NCBI GenBank assembly: GCA_017450685.1
Contig: JAFSTB010000014.1
Coordinates: 1 to 64,000, forward strand
DNA: 64,000 bases
Reading direction: 5' to 3'
Origin: Paludibacteraceae bacterium
GTDB taxonomy: Bacteria > Bacteroidota > Bacteroidia > Bacteroidales > Paludibacteraceae
Part shown: piece by piece, positions 34,010 to 43,460 of the stretch
How positions within the stretch are numbered: position 1 is the first letter of the stretch
How the letters are laid out: each line of letters opens with the position of its first letter
Position numbers and translations under genes: made by a program
Notes under the pieces: generated by a model
What the model was told of the DNA's origin: nothing
The model's database searches: none
Seen by the model: the letters and a program-made list of their open reading frames with translations, nothing else

Positions 34010-34672
34010 ATGCGTATTCTTCTTATCGGTTATGGCAAGATGGGTCACGCGGTGGAGCAGGTTGCTCTGCAGCGCGGACACACCATAGCAGGGCAAATAG
34101 ACAAAGACAGTCTCCACTTATGGGATAGCATCGATTGTGATGTGGCGATAGAGTTTTCCACTCCCCCCACTGCTTTAGGCAATGTGCAGCGCGCTTTGCA
34201 AAAAGGCATACCGGTCGTTTCAGGCACCACGGGTTGGGATGTTGACAGCCTGCTAAAAGGCTATCCGACGAGCGGTACGCCGTGGATATGGAGCCCTAAC
34301 TACAGTATAGGCGTACAACTGTTCTTCCTGTTAAATAGGCAGTTAGCACGTCTCTTGCAGCCTTGGCAACAATATCGACCTGCCATCACCGAAACACACC
34401 ATATACATAAGTTAGATAAGCCCAGCGGCACTGCCAAACATTTGGTTCAAGACTTGCAGGCGGAGGGCTATCCGTCAGTGTCTATCACTTCCATTCGTGC
34501 AGGCGAAGTGGCAGGTATTCATACCGTTGATTGGGATAGTGAGGAAGATACCATTACCATCAGCCATTCTGCCAAGTCGCGTGCCGGCTTTGCTTTAGGT
34601 GCAGTCATTGCTGCCGAATGGCTTCAAGGCAAGACAGGCGCACACACGATGGAAGAGGTGATGAATGGCTGA
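34010..34672 (+). CDS. dapB: 4-hydroxy-tetrahydrodipicolinate reductase
   Basis: 220 residues, the short form common in Bacteroidota. RILLIGYGKMGHAVE is the NAD(P)H motif, VVSGTTGWDVDSL and SPNYSIGVQLFF surround the active site, and ETHHIHKLDKPSGTAKHL carries the catalytic His-His and Lys of the E-x-HHxxKxDxPSGTA signature. It makes tetrahydrodipicolinate for lysine and diaminopimelate, hence peptidoglycan. It heads a run with lepB 30 bases downstream. Confidence 0.95.
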   Translation: MRILLIGYGKMGHAVEQVALQRGHTIAGQIDKDSLHLWDSIDCDVAIEFSTPPTALGNVQRALQKGIPVVSGTTGWDVDSLLKGYPTSGTPWIWSPNYSIGVQLFFLLNRQLARLLQPWQQYRPAITETHHIHKLDKPSGTAKHLVQDLQAEGYPSVSITSIRAGEVAGIHTVDWDSEEDTITISHSAKSRAGFALGAVIAAEWLQGKTGAHTMEEVMNG

Positions 34673-34702
34673 TAATAAGAAACTTCTATATAACGAAAAA
34701 TA

Positions 34703-36085
34703 ATGAAAGAAAGGATATGTCAAGTGCCTCTTAAGGGTTGGCTCAAGGGCTGCTTTTGGGGCTTACTATATGTGCTTTTTGTGCTGTGGGTGGCTTGGGG
34801 TGATTGGTCGTCACTCTGTTGGCTCGTTCTGCTGCCCGTGGTGGTGGATATGTTCACCACCAAACTCATACCCTGGTCGTGGTGGCATAGGTATAAGCCT
34901 TTGCCTGACAGTACCGGCAAAGAGACTAACCCCAAAGCCAATGCTCGGCTTTTTGTCGTCCTTTCGTGGATAGATGCTATCGTCTTTGCTTTGGTGGCTG
35001 TCTATTTTATCAATCTCTACCTTTTCCAGAACTATCAGATACCGTCTTCGTCATTGGAGAAGAGTCTTCGTGTAGGCGACTATTTGTTTGTCAGCAAGGC
35101 TTCCTACGGTCCGCGCGTACCTAATACACCTCTCTCTATGCCATTAGTGCAACACACCTTCCCTATATGGCTTGGCGGCGGAAAGAGTTACATTGAGCAC
35201 CCGCAATGGGAATACAAGCGTCTTGCCGGATGGGACAGTCCGAAGAAAGGCGATATAGTGGTGTTCAATTTTCCTGCCGGTGACACTGTCTGCCTTAAGA
35301 TGCAAAATCCCGACTACTATACTCTGTGCCATTATTATGGTAGGCGCACGGTATGGCAACGTGAGGATGTGTTCGGCAAGGTTGTCACTCGTCCGGTGGA
35401 TAGACGTGAGAACTATGTCAAACGCTGTGTAGGCGCACCTGCCGACTCACTGATGATACGAGGAGGTGTCATCTATACCCGCACTACCTCTACCGACTGG
35501 CAGGCTGAACCCGCACGTGAAGGTCTGCAACGCAACTATCTTATTCAGACCGACGGACATCTGCTTTCATCTTCTTATCTGGATAAGATAGGTATATCCA
35601 AAGACGACAGACGGCAGGAGAAAACCGGTTTATACCATTTCCCGCTCACGCAGGCAATGCGACACGAGTTGGAGAAAAACCAACATATAATCAGCATTGT
35701 GGAAGAGACATCCCAATATGGAGGTGCCGTCTATCCGCTCGGACATAACGATTGGACACGAGATGACTACGGTCCTATCTACCTGCCGCAACGAGGCGAC
35801 CAAGTGCTTATTGACAACAATAACTATTGGCTCTACAAGCGTATAGCCGATGCCTACGAACATCAACCCATAGCCATTGGCGAGACATATACCTTCCGTA
35901 TGAACTACTATTGGATGATGGGTGACAACCGACATAACTCTGCCGACTCGCGCTATTGGGGGTTCGTACCCGAAGATCATATAGTTGGCAGACCTGTGTT
36001 CGTATGGCTGAGTATAGACAAAGACCGCCCTTGGCTGAAAGGACATATACGTTGGAATAGATTAGGTATGGGAGCTGCTGATTGA
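34703..36085 (+). CDS. lepB: Signal peptidase I
   Basis: 460 residues. Two N-terminal membrane segments (about 18-52 and 84-108) precede the catalytic domain. The nucleophile is S117 in QIPSSSLEKSLRVGDYLFV and the general base K240 in ENYVKRCVGAPADSL; the last box is MMGDNRHNSADSRYWGFVP. A large insertion between the boxes (about 260-400) is typical of Bacteroidota enzymes. It cleaves signal peptides at the outer face of the inner membrane. It is followed by a WbqC-like gene 6 bases later. Confidence 0.93.
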   Translation: MKERICQVPLKGWLKGCFWGLLYVLFVLWVAWGDWSSLCWLVLLPVVVDMFTTKLIPWSWWHRYKPLPDSTGKETNPKANARLFVVLSWIDAIVFALVAVYFINLYLFQNYQIPSSSLEKSLRVGDYLFVSKASYGPRVPNTPLSMPLVQHTFPIWLGGGKSYIEHPQWEYKRLAGWDSPKKGDIVVFNFPAGDTVCLKMQNPDYYTLCHYYGRRTVWQREDVFGKVVTRPVDRRENYVKRCVGAPADSLMIRGGVIYTRTTSTDWQAEPAREGLQRNYLIQTDGHLLSSSYLDKIGISKDDRRQEKTGLYHFPLTQAMRHELEKNQHIISIVEETSQYGGAVYPLGHNDWTRDDYGPIYLPQRGDQVLIDNNNYWLYKRIADAYEHQPIAIGETYTFRMNYYWMMGDNRHNSADSRYWGFVPEDHIVGRPVFVWLSIDKDRPWLKGHIRWNRLGMGAAD

Positions 36086-36091
36086 GAACCG

Positions 36092-36619
36092 ATGGTCGTA
36101 CCTACTGCATATATGGGCGGAGCAACCTATTTTGGGCAACTCCTTCGCAACGACTGCCAAATAGAGGTGATGGAGAGTTTTGAAAAACAGACCTTTCGCA
36201 ACCGCTGTATCATACAAGATACTAACCGACAGGAAGTTTGCCTGACAGTGCCCGTAAGAAAAGCAGAACATAAACAACTCACACGCGATATAGAGATATC
36301 CTACCAGTCGCGCTGGCAACACCAACACTTGATAACGCTGACTTCCGCTTTCAGAAATACACCCTATTTTGATTATTATGCCGACTATTTTCTGCCCCTT
36401 TACCGAACACCCGTCAAATGGTTGATAGACCTCAATGACCGGCTGACCAATATCATACTCTCGCTGTTAAGAAACGAACCACCTGAAAATATACAACCTC
36501 TGCCGCATACCACCGACTGGTGCGGCGAGACATGGACTGACCGACACCCGTGGCAAAAAGAAAAAAGTATTATAAATCTGCTCTTTGAATATGGTCCGCA
36601 GACCGTAAACTATATATGA
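36092..36619 (+). CDS. WbqC-like family protein
   Basis: 175 residues. VPTAYMGGATYFGQLL and the C-terminal WQKEKSIINLLFEYGP fit the WbqC-like family; LTVPVRKAEHKQLTRDIEIS and FRNTPYFDYYADYF are its inner blocks. Family members occur in O-antigen clusters but the reaction is undetermined. In Bacteroidales the gene commonly follows lepB, as here. It overlaps ilvE by four bases. Confidence 0.8.
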   Translation: MVVPTAYMGGATYFGQLLRNDCQIEVMESFEKQTFRNRCIIQDTNRQEVCLTVPVRKAEHKQLTRDIEISYQSRWQHQHLITLTSAFRNTPYFDYYADYFLPLYRTPVKWLIDLNDRLTNIILSLLRNEPPENIQPLPHTTDWCGETWTDRHPWQKEKSIINLLFEYGPQTVNYI

Positions 36620-37686
36620 CAATCAATTGGCAATCGTTAGGATTCCATTACACCGAACCCGACTATATCATTCGTGCCGCTTATCACGGCAAATGGCAAA
36701 ACGGTGGGTTAGTAGGCACTTGGGATGAGCCCTACGCCACCGACGATAAGACAATACGCCTCCACGTTAGTGCCACCTGTCTGCAATACGGACAAGAAGC
36801 CTTTGAAGGACTGAAAGCCTTTCGTGGCATAGATGGCAAGATACGCATCTTCCGCTGGCAAGAGAATGCCAAACGGATGCAACACTCTGCCAGAGCACTG
36901 AAGATGGCACCACCACCGACAGAGTTGTTTGGCAAAGCCATACTGTTGGCTCTACGGAAGAACCTTGCCTTCGTGCCTCCATACGAGACCGGCGCAACAC
37001 TCTATTTCCGCCCGTTGCTCATAGGCACAACACCAAGATTGGGAGTGGGACCGGGAAGAGACTTTGAGTTGATAATCATACCTACACCCATCGGTCCGTA
37101 CTACGAGAAAGGGTTCAGTTGCACCTCTTTCATCGTCAACCGACATGTGGACAGAGCCGCACCGTTGGGCACAGGGCAATACAAAGTGGGAGGCAACTAC
37201 GCTGCCTCATTCCGTGCCACCGAAGCCGCACACCTGCAGGGCTTCGATTGCCTCTTCACCGATGCTAAAACACATAAATACATAGATGAGTGCAGTGCAG
37301 CCAATTTTATCGGCATCAGGTGTCAGGAGGCTGAAGTGAACGGTTCAGAGCCTATGGTGGAATACCTAACGCCGCGTTCACGGGCTATCTTACCCTCTAT
37401 CACCAACGACAGCCTGATGACCCTCGCTCGCGATAGAGGAATGAAGGTGACACGCCGACGCATACGAGTGGACGAACTCTCACAACTGAAAGAGGCAGCA
37501 GCCTGCGGCACCGCTTGCGTCATCTCACCTATCGATAAAGTGATAGACGCTGACAAAAACACCATCTATACCTTCGGCAACAAGCCCGGCAAATACTGCA
37601 CAATGCTATATAATGACTTGCAAGACATTCAATACGGCAGAACCGAAGATAAATACGGTTGGTGCGAAGTAATAGACAATTGCTAA
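36616..37686 (+). CDS. ilvE: Branched-chain amino acid aminotransferase
   Basis: 356 residues, fold-type IV PLP enzyme. K190 in TGQYKVGGNYAAS binds the cofactor; QYGQEAFEGLKAFRG, LYFRPLLIGT and DECSAANFIGI are hallmark segments of the IlvE long form. It catalyses the last step of valine, leucine and isoleucine synthesis. It overlaps the WbqC-like gene by four bases and is 32 bases upstream of the POT transporter. Confidence 0.94.
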   Translation: MTINWQSLGFHYTEPDYIIRAAYHGKWQNGGLVGTWDEPYATDDKTIRLHVSATCLQYGQEAFEGLKAFRGIDGKIRIFRWQENAKRMQHSARALKMAPPPTELFGKAILLALRKNLAFVPPYETGATLYFRPLLIGTTPRLGVGPGRDFELIIIPTPIGPYYEKGFSCTSFIVNRHVDRAAPLGTGQYKVGGNYAASFRATEAAHLQGFDCLFTDAKTHKYIDECSAANFIGIRCQEAEVNGSEPMVEYLTPRSRAILPSITNDSLMTLARDRGMKVTRRRIRVDELSQLKEAAACGTACVISPIDKVIDADKNTIYTFGNKPGKYCTMLYNDLQDIQYGRTEDKYGWCEVIDNC

Positions 37687-37718
37687 CAACAATAATAACT
37701 CTTAAAACCCTTAACATT

Positions 37719-39293
37719 ATGTTCAACAGTCACCCTAAAGGATTGATTCCTGCAGCGTTGGCCAATATGGGCGAACGTTTCGGTTATTACATTATGAACG
37801 CGGTGTTAGTGCTCTTTCTCTGCTCTAAGTTCGGCTTGAGCAATAGCGTAGCCACCGGTATCTATTCAGCCTTCTACTGCGGCATCTACATTCTGGCATT
37901 AGTAGGCGGTCTGATAGCCGACCGTACACAGAACTACAAGACCACCATTCAGTGGGGGTTGATAATCATGGCTTTAGGCTATGTCATTCTCTCTATTCCT
38001 ATTATGGCAACGGGTGGCAACACCACATGGCTGCTGACGCTCACCTGCTGCGCGCTCTTTATGATTGCGTTCGGTAATGGTTTGTTCAAGGGTAACCTGC
38101 AGGCTATCGTAGGTCAGATGTACGACAACTTCGAGGCCGATGCCGCAAAGATCAGTCCGGAAGCCTTGGCAGAAGCCAAAACGAAAAGAGACCCCGGCTT
38201 CCAAATCTTCTATATGTTCATCAACGTGGGCGGTTTGGTAGCACCTTTCGTAGCACCTTATTTGCGCAGTTGGTGGCTCGGTGTCAATAGTTTAGCCTAT
38301 AATGCCGACCTCCCCGCTCTCTGTCACCAACTCATAAGCGAAGGTAGCAATATGGCTCCGGAAGCCATCGCCAAAACAACCGAACTGTTCGCCTCTATGG
38401 GTGTTGTTCTCCCTGAGATAATGGAAGAGGCACAAGCTGTTTGCCAAAACTACCTTAACGTGTTCAACACCGGCGTGCACTACTCTTTCATCGCTTCTGT
38501 GGCTGCAATGGTAATATCTCTGGTTATCTTCATTGCTTACAAGAAGATCTTCCCCACACCTGCTAAAAAACAGACTGCTCAAGTGGTGGAATATACCGCT
38601 GAGGAACGTTTGGCAATGGCAACCGAGATTAAGCAACGTCTGTTGGCTCTGTTTGCAGTACTGGTGATAGCAGTGTTCTTCTGGTGGTCGTTCCATCAAA
38701 ACGGCACTTCGATGTCACTCTTCGCTCGTGACTTCGTCAATACCTCTATCTTCCCGCCTGAGATATGGCAAGCCGTCAATCCTTTCTTCGTCTGCCTGCT
38801 CACATTCCCTATCATGTGGCTCTTTGGCACCGCCTGGGGTAAGAAGATTTCCACTCCGCGCAAGATAGCCGTAGGTATGGGTATAGCTGCTATAGCATAC
38901 CTGTTTATGACCTGCTATTGCTACAATGCCGGTTATCCTTCAGCACACGACTTCACCGATGCTAAAGTGGTGGATGTCAATACAGCAGCAAGTATGAAAG
39001 CAGGCGCATGGGTGCTGATCGTCTATTACTTCTTTATGACCGTAGCCGAACTCTTCATCTCACCTTTAGGACTCAGTTTCGTATCAAAGGTGGCTCCCAA
39101 GAACCTGTTAGGATTGTGTCAGGGTCTGTGGTTAGGCGCAACAGCCATTGGTAACGGACTGCTGTGGATAGGTCCGCTTATGTACGACAAGTTCCCGATA
39201 TGGATATGCTGGAGCGTGTTTATGACTGTATGCCTTATCTCTATGGGTATAATGCTTGGTATGGTTAAATGGCTTGAAAAAGTGACGAAATGA
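37719..39293 (+). CDS. POT/PTR-family proton-coupled oligopeptide transporter
   Basis: 524 residues from ATG 37719 (MFNSHPKGLIPAALANMGER); a longer frame overlaps ilvE. The POT signature GERFGYYIMNAVLVLFL lies in the first membrane segment, and about 13-14 hydrophobic segments follow, with a large extra-membrane region near 140-250. It imports di- and tripeptides, fitting a peptide-using organism with several peptidases in this window. The stop overlaps the next start (ATGA). Confidence 0.9.
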   Translation: MFNSHPKGLIPAALANMGERFGYYIMNAVLVLFLCSKFGLSNSVATGIYSAFYCGIYILALVGGLIADRTQNYKTTIQWGLIIMALGYVILSIPIMATGGNTTWLLTLTCCALFMIAFGNGLFKGNLQAIVGQMYDNFEADAAKISPEALAEAKTKRDPGFQIFYMFINVGGLVAPFVAPYLRSWWLGVNSLAYNADLPALCHQLISEGSNMAPEAIAKTTELFASMGVVLPEIMEEAQAVCQNYLNVFNTGVHYSFIASVAAMVISLVIFIAYKKIFPTPAKKQTAQVVEYTAEERLAMATEIKQRLLALFAVLVIAVFFWWSFHQNGTSMSLFARDFVNTSIFPPEIWQAVNPFFVCLLTFPIMWLFGTAWGKKISTPRKIAVGMGIAAIAYLFMTCYCYNAGYPSAHDFTDAKVVDVNTAASMKAGAWVLIVYYFFMTVAELFISPLGLSFVSKVAPKNLLGLCQGLWLGATAIGNGLLWIGPLMYDKFPIWICWSVFMTVCLISMGIMLGMVKWLEKVTK

Positions 39294-40066
39294 ACGAACA
39301 GATCCGACAAGCGGCAGCATATATAGAGTCTTTGGAGCAGCGTATTGCTGCTCTGGAGACTCGTCTCACAGCCGCCGAACAACAACACACGGTATCACAA
39401 ACACTGATAGGTGTTTTGACGCAACGACTGACAGTGGTGGAAAACCAACTCTCAGACGCTAATACACTCCTTTCTGAACTGCAATCACGACCGGCAACCG
39501 TTGCTACCACTAATACGGAAACAACTGAACCTGAAGTGGAAGTGGAACTGATAGTGGCAGACGAACCTCAGGAAGAGCCTATAGCACAACCGACAGAGGA
39601 AACAGTGGACGAACCTCAGGAAAATCCGATACAACCGGCACAAACGGAAGAAGAACCTCAGGAACAACCGATAGAAGAACAGGTTGAGCAAATAGTAGAG
39701 GAACCTGTTGCAGAGCCGACACTAATGGAGGAATCAGCACTAATGGATGAACCGGCACAAGTGGAAGAGAAGGTGAAAGAGGAAGAACAGGTGAAAGCAG
39801 CGGAGCCGCATCGCCCTGTACAGACAACATTGTTTGGTTCGCCTGTGCAGGATATACGGCAAGCCATCTCATTAGGCGACCGCTTCCTTTTCCAGCGAGA
39901 ACTCTTTGGCGGTAATGGCGAACAGATGCAAAAAACGCTCGACGCTATCAATCAACTATCCTCGTTGGAAGAAGCAGAAACCTATATCGGCAAACACTTC
40001 TCGTGGAACAAAGAGAGTAGCACCACCGAACTGTTTATGAACGTTCTGCACCGTCGTTTCAGTTAA
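39290..40066 (+). CDS. Coiled-coil protein with Glu/Pro-rich linker
   Basis: 258 residues. Residues 1-65 are a leucine-heptad coiled coil (IESLEQRIAALETRLTAAEQ); 75-175 is a low-complexity acidic linker rich in EPQEEP and EEPVAEP units; the last 75 residues form a conserved globular tail (DIRQAISLGDRFLFQRELF and LSSLEEAETYIGKHFSW). The tail resembles a domain found in many Bacteroidales hypothetical proteins. No signal peptide. It is translationally coupled to the POT transporter and lies 10 bases before rsmI. Function unknown. Confidence 0.75.
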   Translation: MNEQIRQAAAYIESLEQRIAALETRLTAAEQQHTVSQTLIGVLTQRLTVVENQLSDANTLLSELQSRPATVATTNTETTEPEVEVELIVADEPQEEPIAQPTEETVDEPQENPIQPAQTEEEPQEQPIEEQVEQIVEEPVAEPTLMEESALMDEPAQVEEKVKEEEQVKAAEPHRPVQTTLFGSPVQDIRQAISLGDRFLFQRELFGGNGEQMQKTLDAINQLSSLEEAETYIGKHFSWNKESSTTELFMNVLHRRFS

Positions 40067-40076
40067 TCTTGAAGAT

Positions 40077-40739
40077 ATGTTGTACCTCGTTCCCACACCC
40101 GTAGGCAACCTTGAAGACATCACACTTCGTGCTTTGCGCGTATTGCGTGAGGTGTCGCTTATCTTGGCAGAGGATACGCGTACCACATCCGTCTTGCTCA
40201 AGCATTACGATATACATACGCCCCTTAAAAGCCATCATAAGTTCAACGAACATTCCACCGCCGAGGCTATGGCAGACCGTGCTGCCGTTGAAGATATAGC
40301 CTTGGTGAGCGATGCCGGCACACCGGGTATCAGCGACCCGGGTTTTATGCTCGTTCGCGCCTGCGTACAGAAAGGTGTGGAAGTGCAATGCCTGCCCGGT
40401 GCCACCGCTTTCGTACCTGCCCTGATAGACAGTTCCTTGCCTTGCGACAGGTTCTATTTCGAGGGGTTCTTGCCACAAAAGAAAGGTAGGCAAACGAGGT
40501 TGCAACTCTTAGCTGAACAAGAGCAGACAATGGTCTTCTACGAATCGCCCTTCCGACTTACTAAAACCTTAGAGCAGTTGGCTGAAGTGTTGGGCAACGA
40601 CCGACATGCTTCTGTCAGTCGGGAGATAAGCAAGATACACGAACAGACGGTAAGAGGTACACTCGAAGAACTGGTGCAACACTTTACCCAAGTGCCACCT
40701 AAAGGAGAGATAGTATTGATAGTGAGTGGTAAAGAGTAA
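40077..40739 (+). CDS. rsmI: 16S rRNA (cytidine-1402-2'-O)-methyltransferase
   Basis: 220 residues. LYLVPTPVGNLEDITLRA is the family start, AEDTRTTSVLLKHY, LVSDAGTPGISDPG and YFEGFLPQKKGRQ are the RsmI blocks of the tetrapyrrole-methylase fold. It methylates C1402 in the ribosomal decoding centre. Slightly shorter than the E. coli enzyme, lacking the C-terminal extension, as usual in this phylum. Confidence 0.94.
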   Translation: MLYLVPTPVGNLEDITLRALRVLREVSLILAEDTRTTSVLLKHYDIHTPLKSHHKFNEHSTAEAMADRAAVEDIALVSDAGTPGISDPGFMLVRACVQKGVEVQCLPGATAFVPALIDSSLPCDRFYFEGFLPQKKGRQTRLQLLAEQEQTMVFYESPFRLTKTLEQLAEVLGNDRHASVSREISKIHEQTVRGTLEELVQHFTQVPPKGEIVLIVSGKE

Positions 40740-40784
40740 AAAACAAAAAACATATCGGGAAGTCACGTTACGATTAGAATAAAG

Positions 40785-42281
40785 ATGAGCAATAAGACAG
40801 GAATGGTTTCGCTTGCTAAGGACACAGCCATCTATGGTGTATCGTCCATCTTGGGCAAGTTCCTTAATTGGCTGTTAGTGCCACTCTACACTTATGTGTT
40901 GGCAGAGCAAGCCGATTATGGTATCGTCACCAACCTTTACGCTTGGACAGCACTCCTATTGGTTATCCTTACCTATGGTATGGAAACAGGTTTCTTCCGC
41001 TTTGCCAATAAGGAAGGTGAAGATCCGACAGCCGTCTATACCACCACACTGTTGTCGCTCTTCATCACCTCTTTTCTGTTTGCGTCGGTTTGTGTCTTGT
41101 GTCGTTATCCGATAGCCGCTGCGATGGGATATACGGGGCATGAGGAGTTTATAGCCTTGCTCGCCGTAGTGGTGGCTATGGATGCTTTTGCCTCTATTCC
41201 GTTTGCTTATCTCAGATACAAGAAACAGCCTCTACGTTTTGCAGCACTTAAACTGCTGTTCGTCTTCCTTAATATACTGCTCAATATCTTCCTGCTTGTC
41301 GTATGTCCGCGCCTGCAAGGAGATGCTCTCATCTCCTCTTGGTACGACCCCTCATACGGTGTGGGGTATGTGTTTGTGGCTAATATTATTGCCACGGCTG
41401 TACAGACTCTCTGCCTCTTACCTCTATCACGCGGATACCGTCTCTCCACCGCCAACTATCAGTTATGGAAACGCCTGTTGCGTTACTCCTTGCCTTTGCT
41501 TGTGTTGGGCGTATGCGGCATAATGAACCAGACTCTCGACCGTATCCTCTTCCCCTTCTTCTATTCCGGCGAGGACGCTCAGACGCAGTTGGGTATCTAT
41601 GGCGCGTGCTTCAAAGTGGCTATGGTGATGATGGTCTTCACACAGGCGTTCAGATATGCCTACGAACCGTTCGTCTTTTCCAAACATAAGGACCGACAAT
41701 CAGTGGAAGCATACGCCGACGCAATGAAGTATTACATCCTCTTCTCGTACCTCATTCTGCTCGGCATGGTCTTCTATTTAGACATACTCAAACTGCTTAT
41801 CGCACCATCATATTGGGAGGGACTGACTATCGTGCCAATAGTGCTTTGGGCTTATATCTTTCAAGGCATCTATTTTAACCTTTCTTTCTGGTATAAACTG
41901 ACCGACCGTACACGCTATGGCGCTTACTTCTCTATTTTGGGTGTTGTCATCACTTTCGCCCTTCAGGCCATCTTCGTGCCGCGAATAGGTTATATAGCAT
42001 CTGCCGCCTCATCCACTGTATGCTTCTTCTGCCTTATGACACTGTCCTACTTCGTGGGAAGAAAATATCTGGCAGTACCTTACGACCTCAAACGCATCGG
42101 ACTATATACACTTCTCGTTGTGGCACTGCTCGCCGTTTTCAGCACTTTGCAAAAACATATAGGCATAACGAGCAGACTGTTCTTAGGTACATTACTGATA
42201 GGTGCTTATGTAGCGGTGTTAGTTAAGTTCGACTTCCCGCTTTCCGGACTGCCCATCGTAGGCAAGTATTTTAAGAAATAA
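40785..42281 (+). CDS. Polysaccharide flippase (MOP superfamily)
   Basis: 498 residues with about 14 membrane segments. The N-terminal LAKDTAIYGVSSILGKFLNWLLVPLYTYVL is the usual beginning of Wzx-like lipid-linked oligosaccharide flippases in Bacteroidota. No O-antigen cluster surrounds it; a second flippase gene lies at 44727. Candidates for cargo are undecaprenyl-linked envelope glycans or lipid II. It begins 45 bases after rsmI. Confidence 0.85.
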   Translation: MSNKTGMVSLAKDTAIYGVSSILGKFLNWLLVPLYTYVLAEQADYGIVTNLYAWTALLLVILTYGMETGFFRFANKEGEDPTAVYTTTLLSLFITSFLFASVCVLCRYPIAAAMGYTGHEEFIALLAVVVAMDAFASIPFAYLRYKKQPLRFAALKLLFVFLNILLNIFLLVVCPRLQGDALISSWYDPSYGVGYVFVANIIATAVQTLCLLPLSRGYRLSTANYQLWKRLLRYSLPLLVLGVCGIMNQTLDRILFPFFYSGEDAQTQLGIYGACFKVAMVMMVFTQAFRYAYEPFVFSKHKDRQSVEAYADAMKYYILFSYLILLGMVFYLDILKLLIAPSYWEGLTIVPIVLWAYIFQGIYFNLSFWYKLTDRTRYGAYFSILGVVITFALQAIFVPRIGYIASAASSTVCFFCLMTLSYFVGRKYLAVPYDLKRIGLYTLLVVALLAVFSTLQKHIGITSRLFLGTLLIGAYVAVLVKFDFPLSGLPIVGKYFKK

Positions 42282-42300
42282 CATCAAACAACATAGATAT

Positions 42301-42918
42301 ATGTTTTCAGGAATAGTAGAAAAGATGGCTCAAGTCGTTAAGATTGAGCAGGAGCAAGGCAATAAGCATTTCACATTGCGTAACCCTTTCCCTGAGTCGA
42401 TGGGTATAGATCAGAGTATCTCTCATAACGGTGTATGTCTCACTGTCGTCAGTCATGAAGGTGACCTCTATACCGTCACCGCTATGCAAGAGACCTTGCG
42501 TCTTACCAACCTCGATAGTCTCAAGGTTGGAGATTGGGTCAACCTCGAACGCGCAATGTCGGTGGACAAACTGCTGGACGGACATATAGTGCAAGGACAC
42601 GTTGACCAAACAGCCGTCTGCATCGATGTACATGAGACCGACGGCAGTTGGTACTACCGCTTCGAATATGACAGCAGCGAAGAGATGATACGCCGAGGCT
42701 ACTTCTGCGTGGATAAAGGGTCGGTGGCTATCAACGGCGTGAGCCTCACAGTATGTGAACCCGATGTGAAAAACGGGAAAGGATATGTGTCGGTGTGCAT
42801 TATCCCTTTCACACACGAAGTGACAAACTTCAAATATATAGAAGTAGGCACGCAAGTGAATATCGAATTTGATATAATAGGCAAGTATATAGCACGTATG
42901 AATCAACTAATAAAATAA
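42301..42918 (+). CDS. ribE: Riboflavin synthase alpha chain
   Basis: 205 residues with two lumazine-binding repeats: MFSGIVEKMAQVVKIE ... SHNGVCLTV and LDGHIVQGHVDQTAV ... VAINGVSLTV. MFSGIVE and the two GVxLTV segments are diagnostic. It dismutates two lumazines to riboflavin. No FMN riboswitch is visible in the 19-base gap upstream. Confidence 0.95.
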   Translation: MFSGIVEKMAQVVKIEQEQGNKHFTLRNPFPESMGIDQSISHNGVCLTVVSHEGDLYTVTAMQETLRLTNLDSLKVGDWVNLERAMSVDKLLDGHIVQGHVDQTAVCIDVHETDGSWYYRFEYDSSEEMIRRGYFCVDKGSVAINGVSLTVCEPDVKNGKGYVSVCIIPFTHEVTNFKYIEVGTQVNIEFDIIGKYIARMNQLIK

Positions 42919-42924
42919 TCGACT

Positions 42925-43434
42925 ATGAATGACATCAGTTTTCAATTAGGCTTACAGGTAGCACAAGTGTTGCAGCAATACGGCATACCGGCGTTAGACT
43001 ACGATACTTTCCGCAAAGGTGTGGAACAAGGACTGAATGCAGCCAAGGCAGTTAAAGCTGAAGGCGAGAAGTTCCTCGCGGAAAACGCCAAAAGGGCAGG
43101 AGTCAAAACAACCCAGTCAGGACTGCAATACGAGGTGCTGGAAGCCACTCTCGGACAAAAACCGAAAGCCACCGACAAAGTGCGTGTGCACTATGAAGGT
43201 ACACTAACCGACGGCACCGTCTTCGACAGCAGTTACAAACGTGGCGAACCTATCACCTTCGGACTCAATCAAGTAATCAAAGGTTGGACGGAAGGGCTGC
43301 AACTAATGTCCGTCGGATCCAAGTATAAACTCTTCATCCCCTACCAATTAGGTTATGGCGAACAAGGCGCAGGCGGTAGCATACCCCCTTATGCCACACT
43401 CATCTTTACCGTCGAACTGCTCGGAATAGAATAA
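42925..43434 (+). CDS. FKBP-type peptidyl-prolyl isomerase, cytoplasmic
   Basis: 169 residues. A short helical N-terminal arm ([17 protein letters not shown]) resembles the FkpA dimerisation segment; the FKBP domain follows with [34 protein letters not shown] and [19 protein letters not shown]. There is no signal peptide. Its catalytic domain is closely similar to that of the next gene, indicating a local duplication. Assists folding at proline bonds. Confidence 0.92.
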   Translation: MNDISFQLGLQVAQVLQQYGIPALDYDTFRKGVEQGLNAAKAVKAEGEKFLAENAKRAGVKTTQSGLQYEVLEATLGQKPKATDKVRVHYEGTLTDGTVFDSSYKRGEPITFGLNQVIKGWTEGLQLMSVGSKYKLFIPYQLGYGEQGAGGSIPPYATLIFTVELLGIE

Positions 43435-43460
43435 CAGAAACACAATAACTAACTAACAAA

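Noticed and set aside
33746..34117. Upstream extension of the giant repeat protein to 34117
   Set aside because: It would cross the dapB promoter and coding start, has no signal peptide at its front, and a proper signal peptide begins at ATG 33745.
37659..37718. Upstream extension of the POT transporter
   Set aside because: It overlaps the ilvE end; ATG 37719 matches the usual N-terminus of the family.
42282..42300. FMN riboswitch before ribE
   Set aside because: The gap is only 19 bases, too short for an aptamer.
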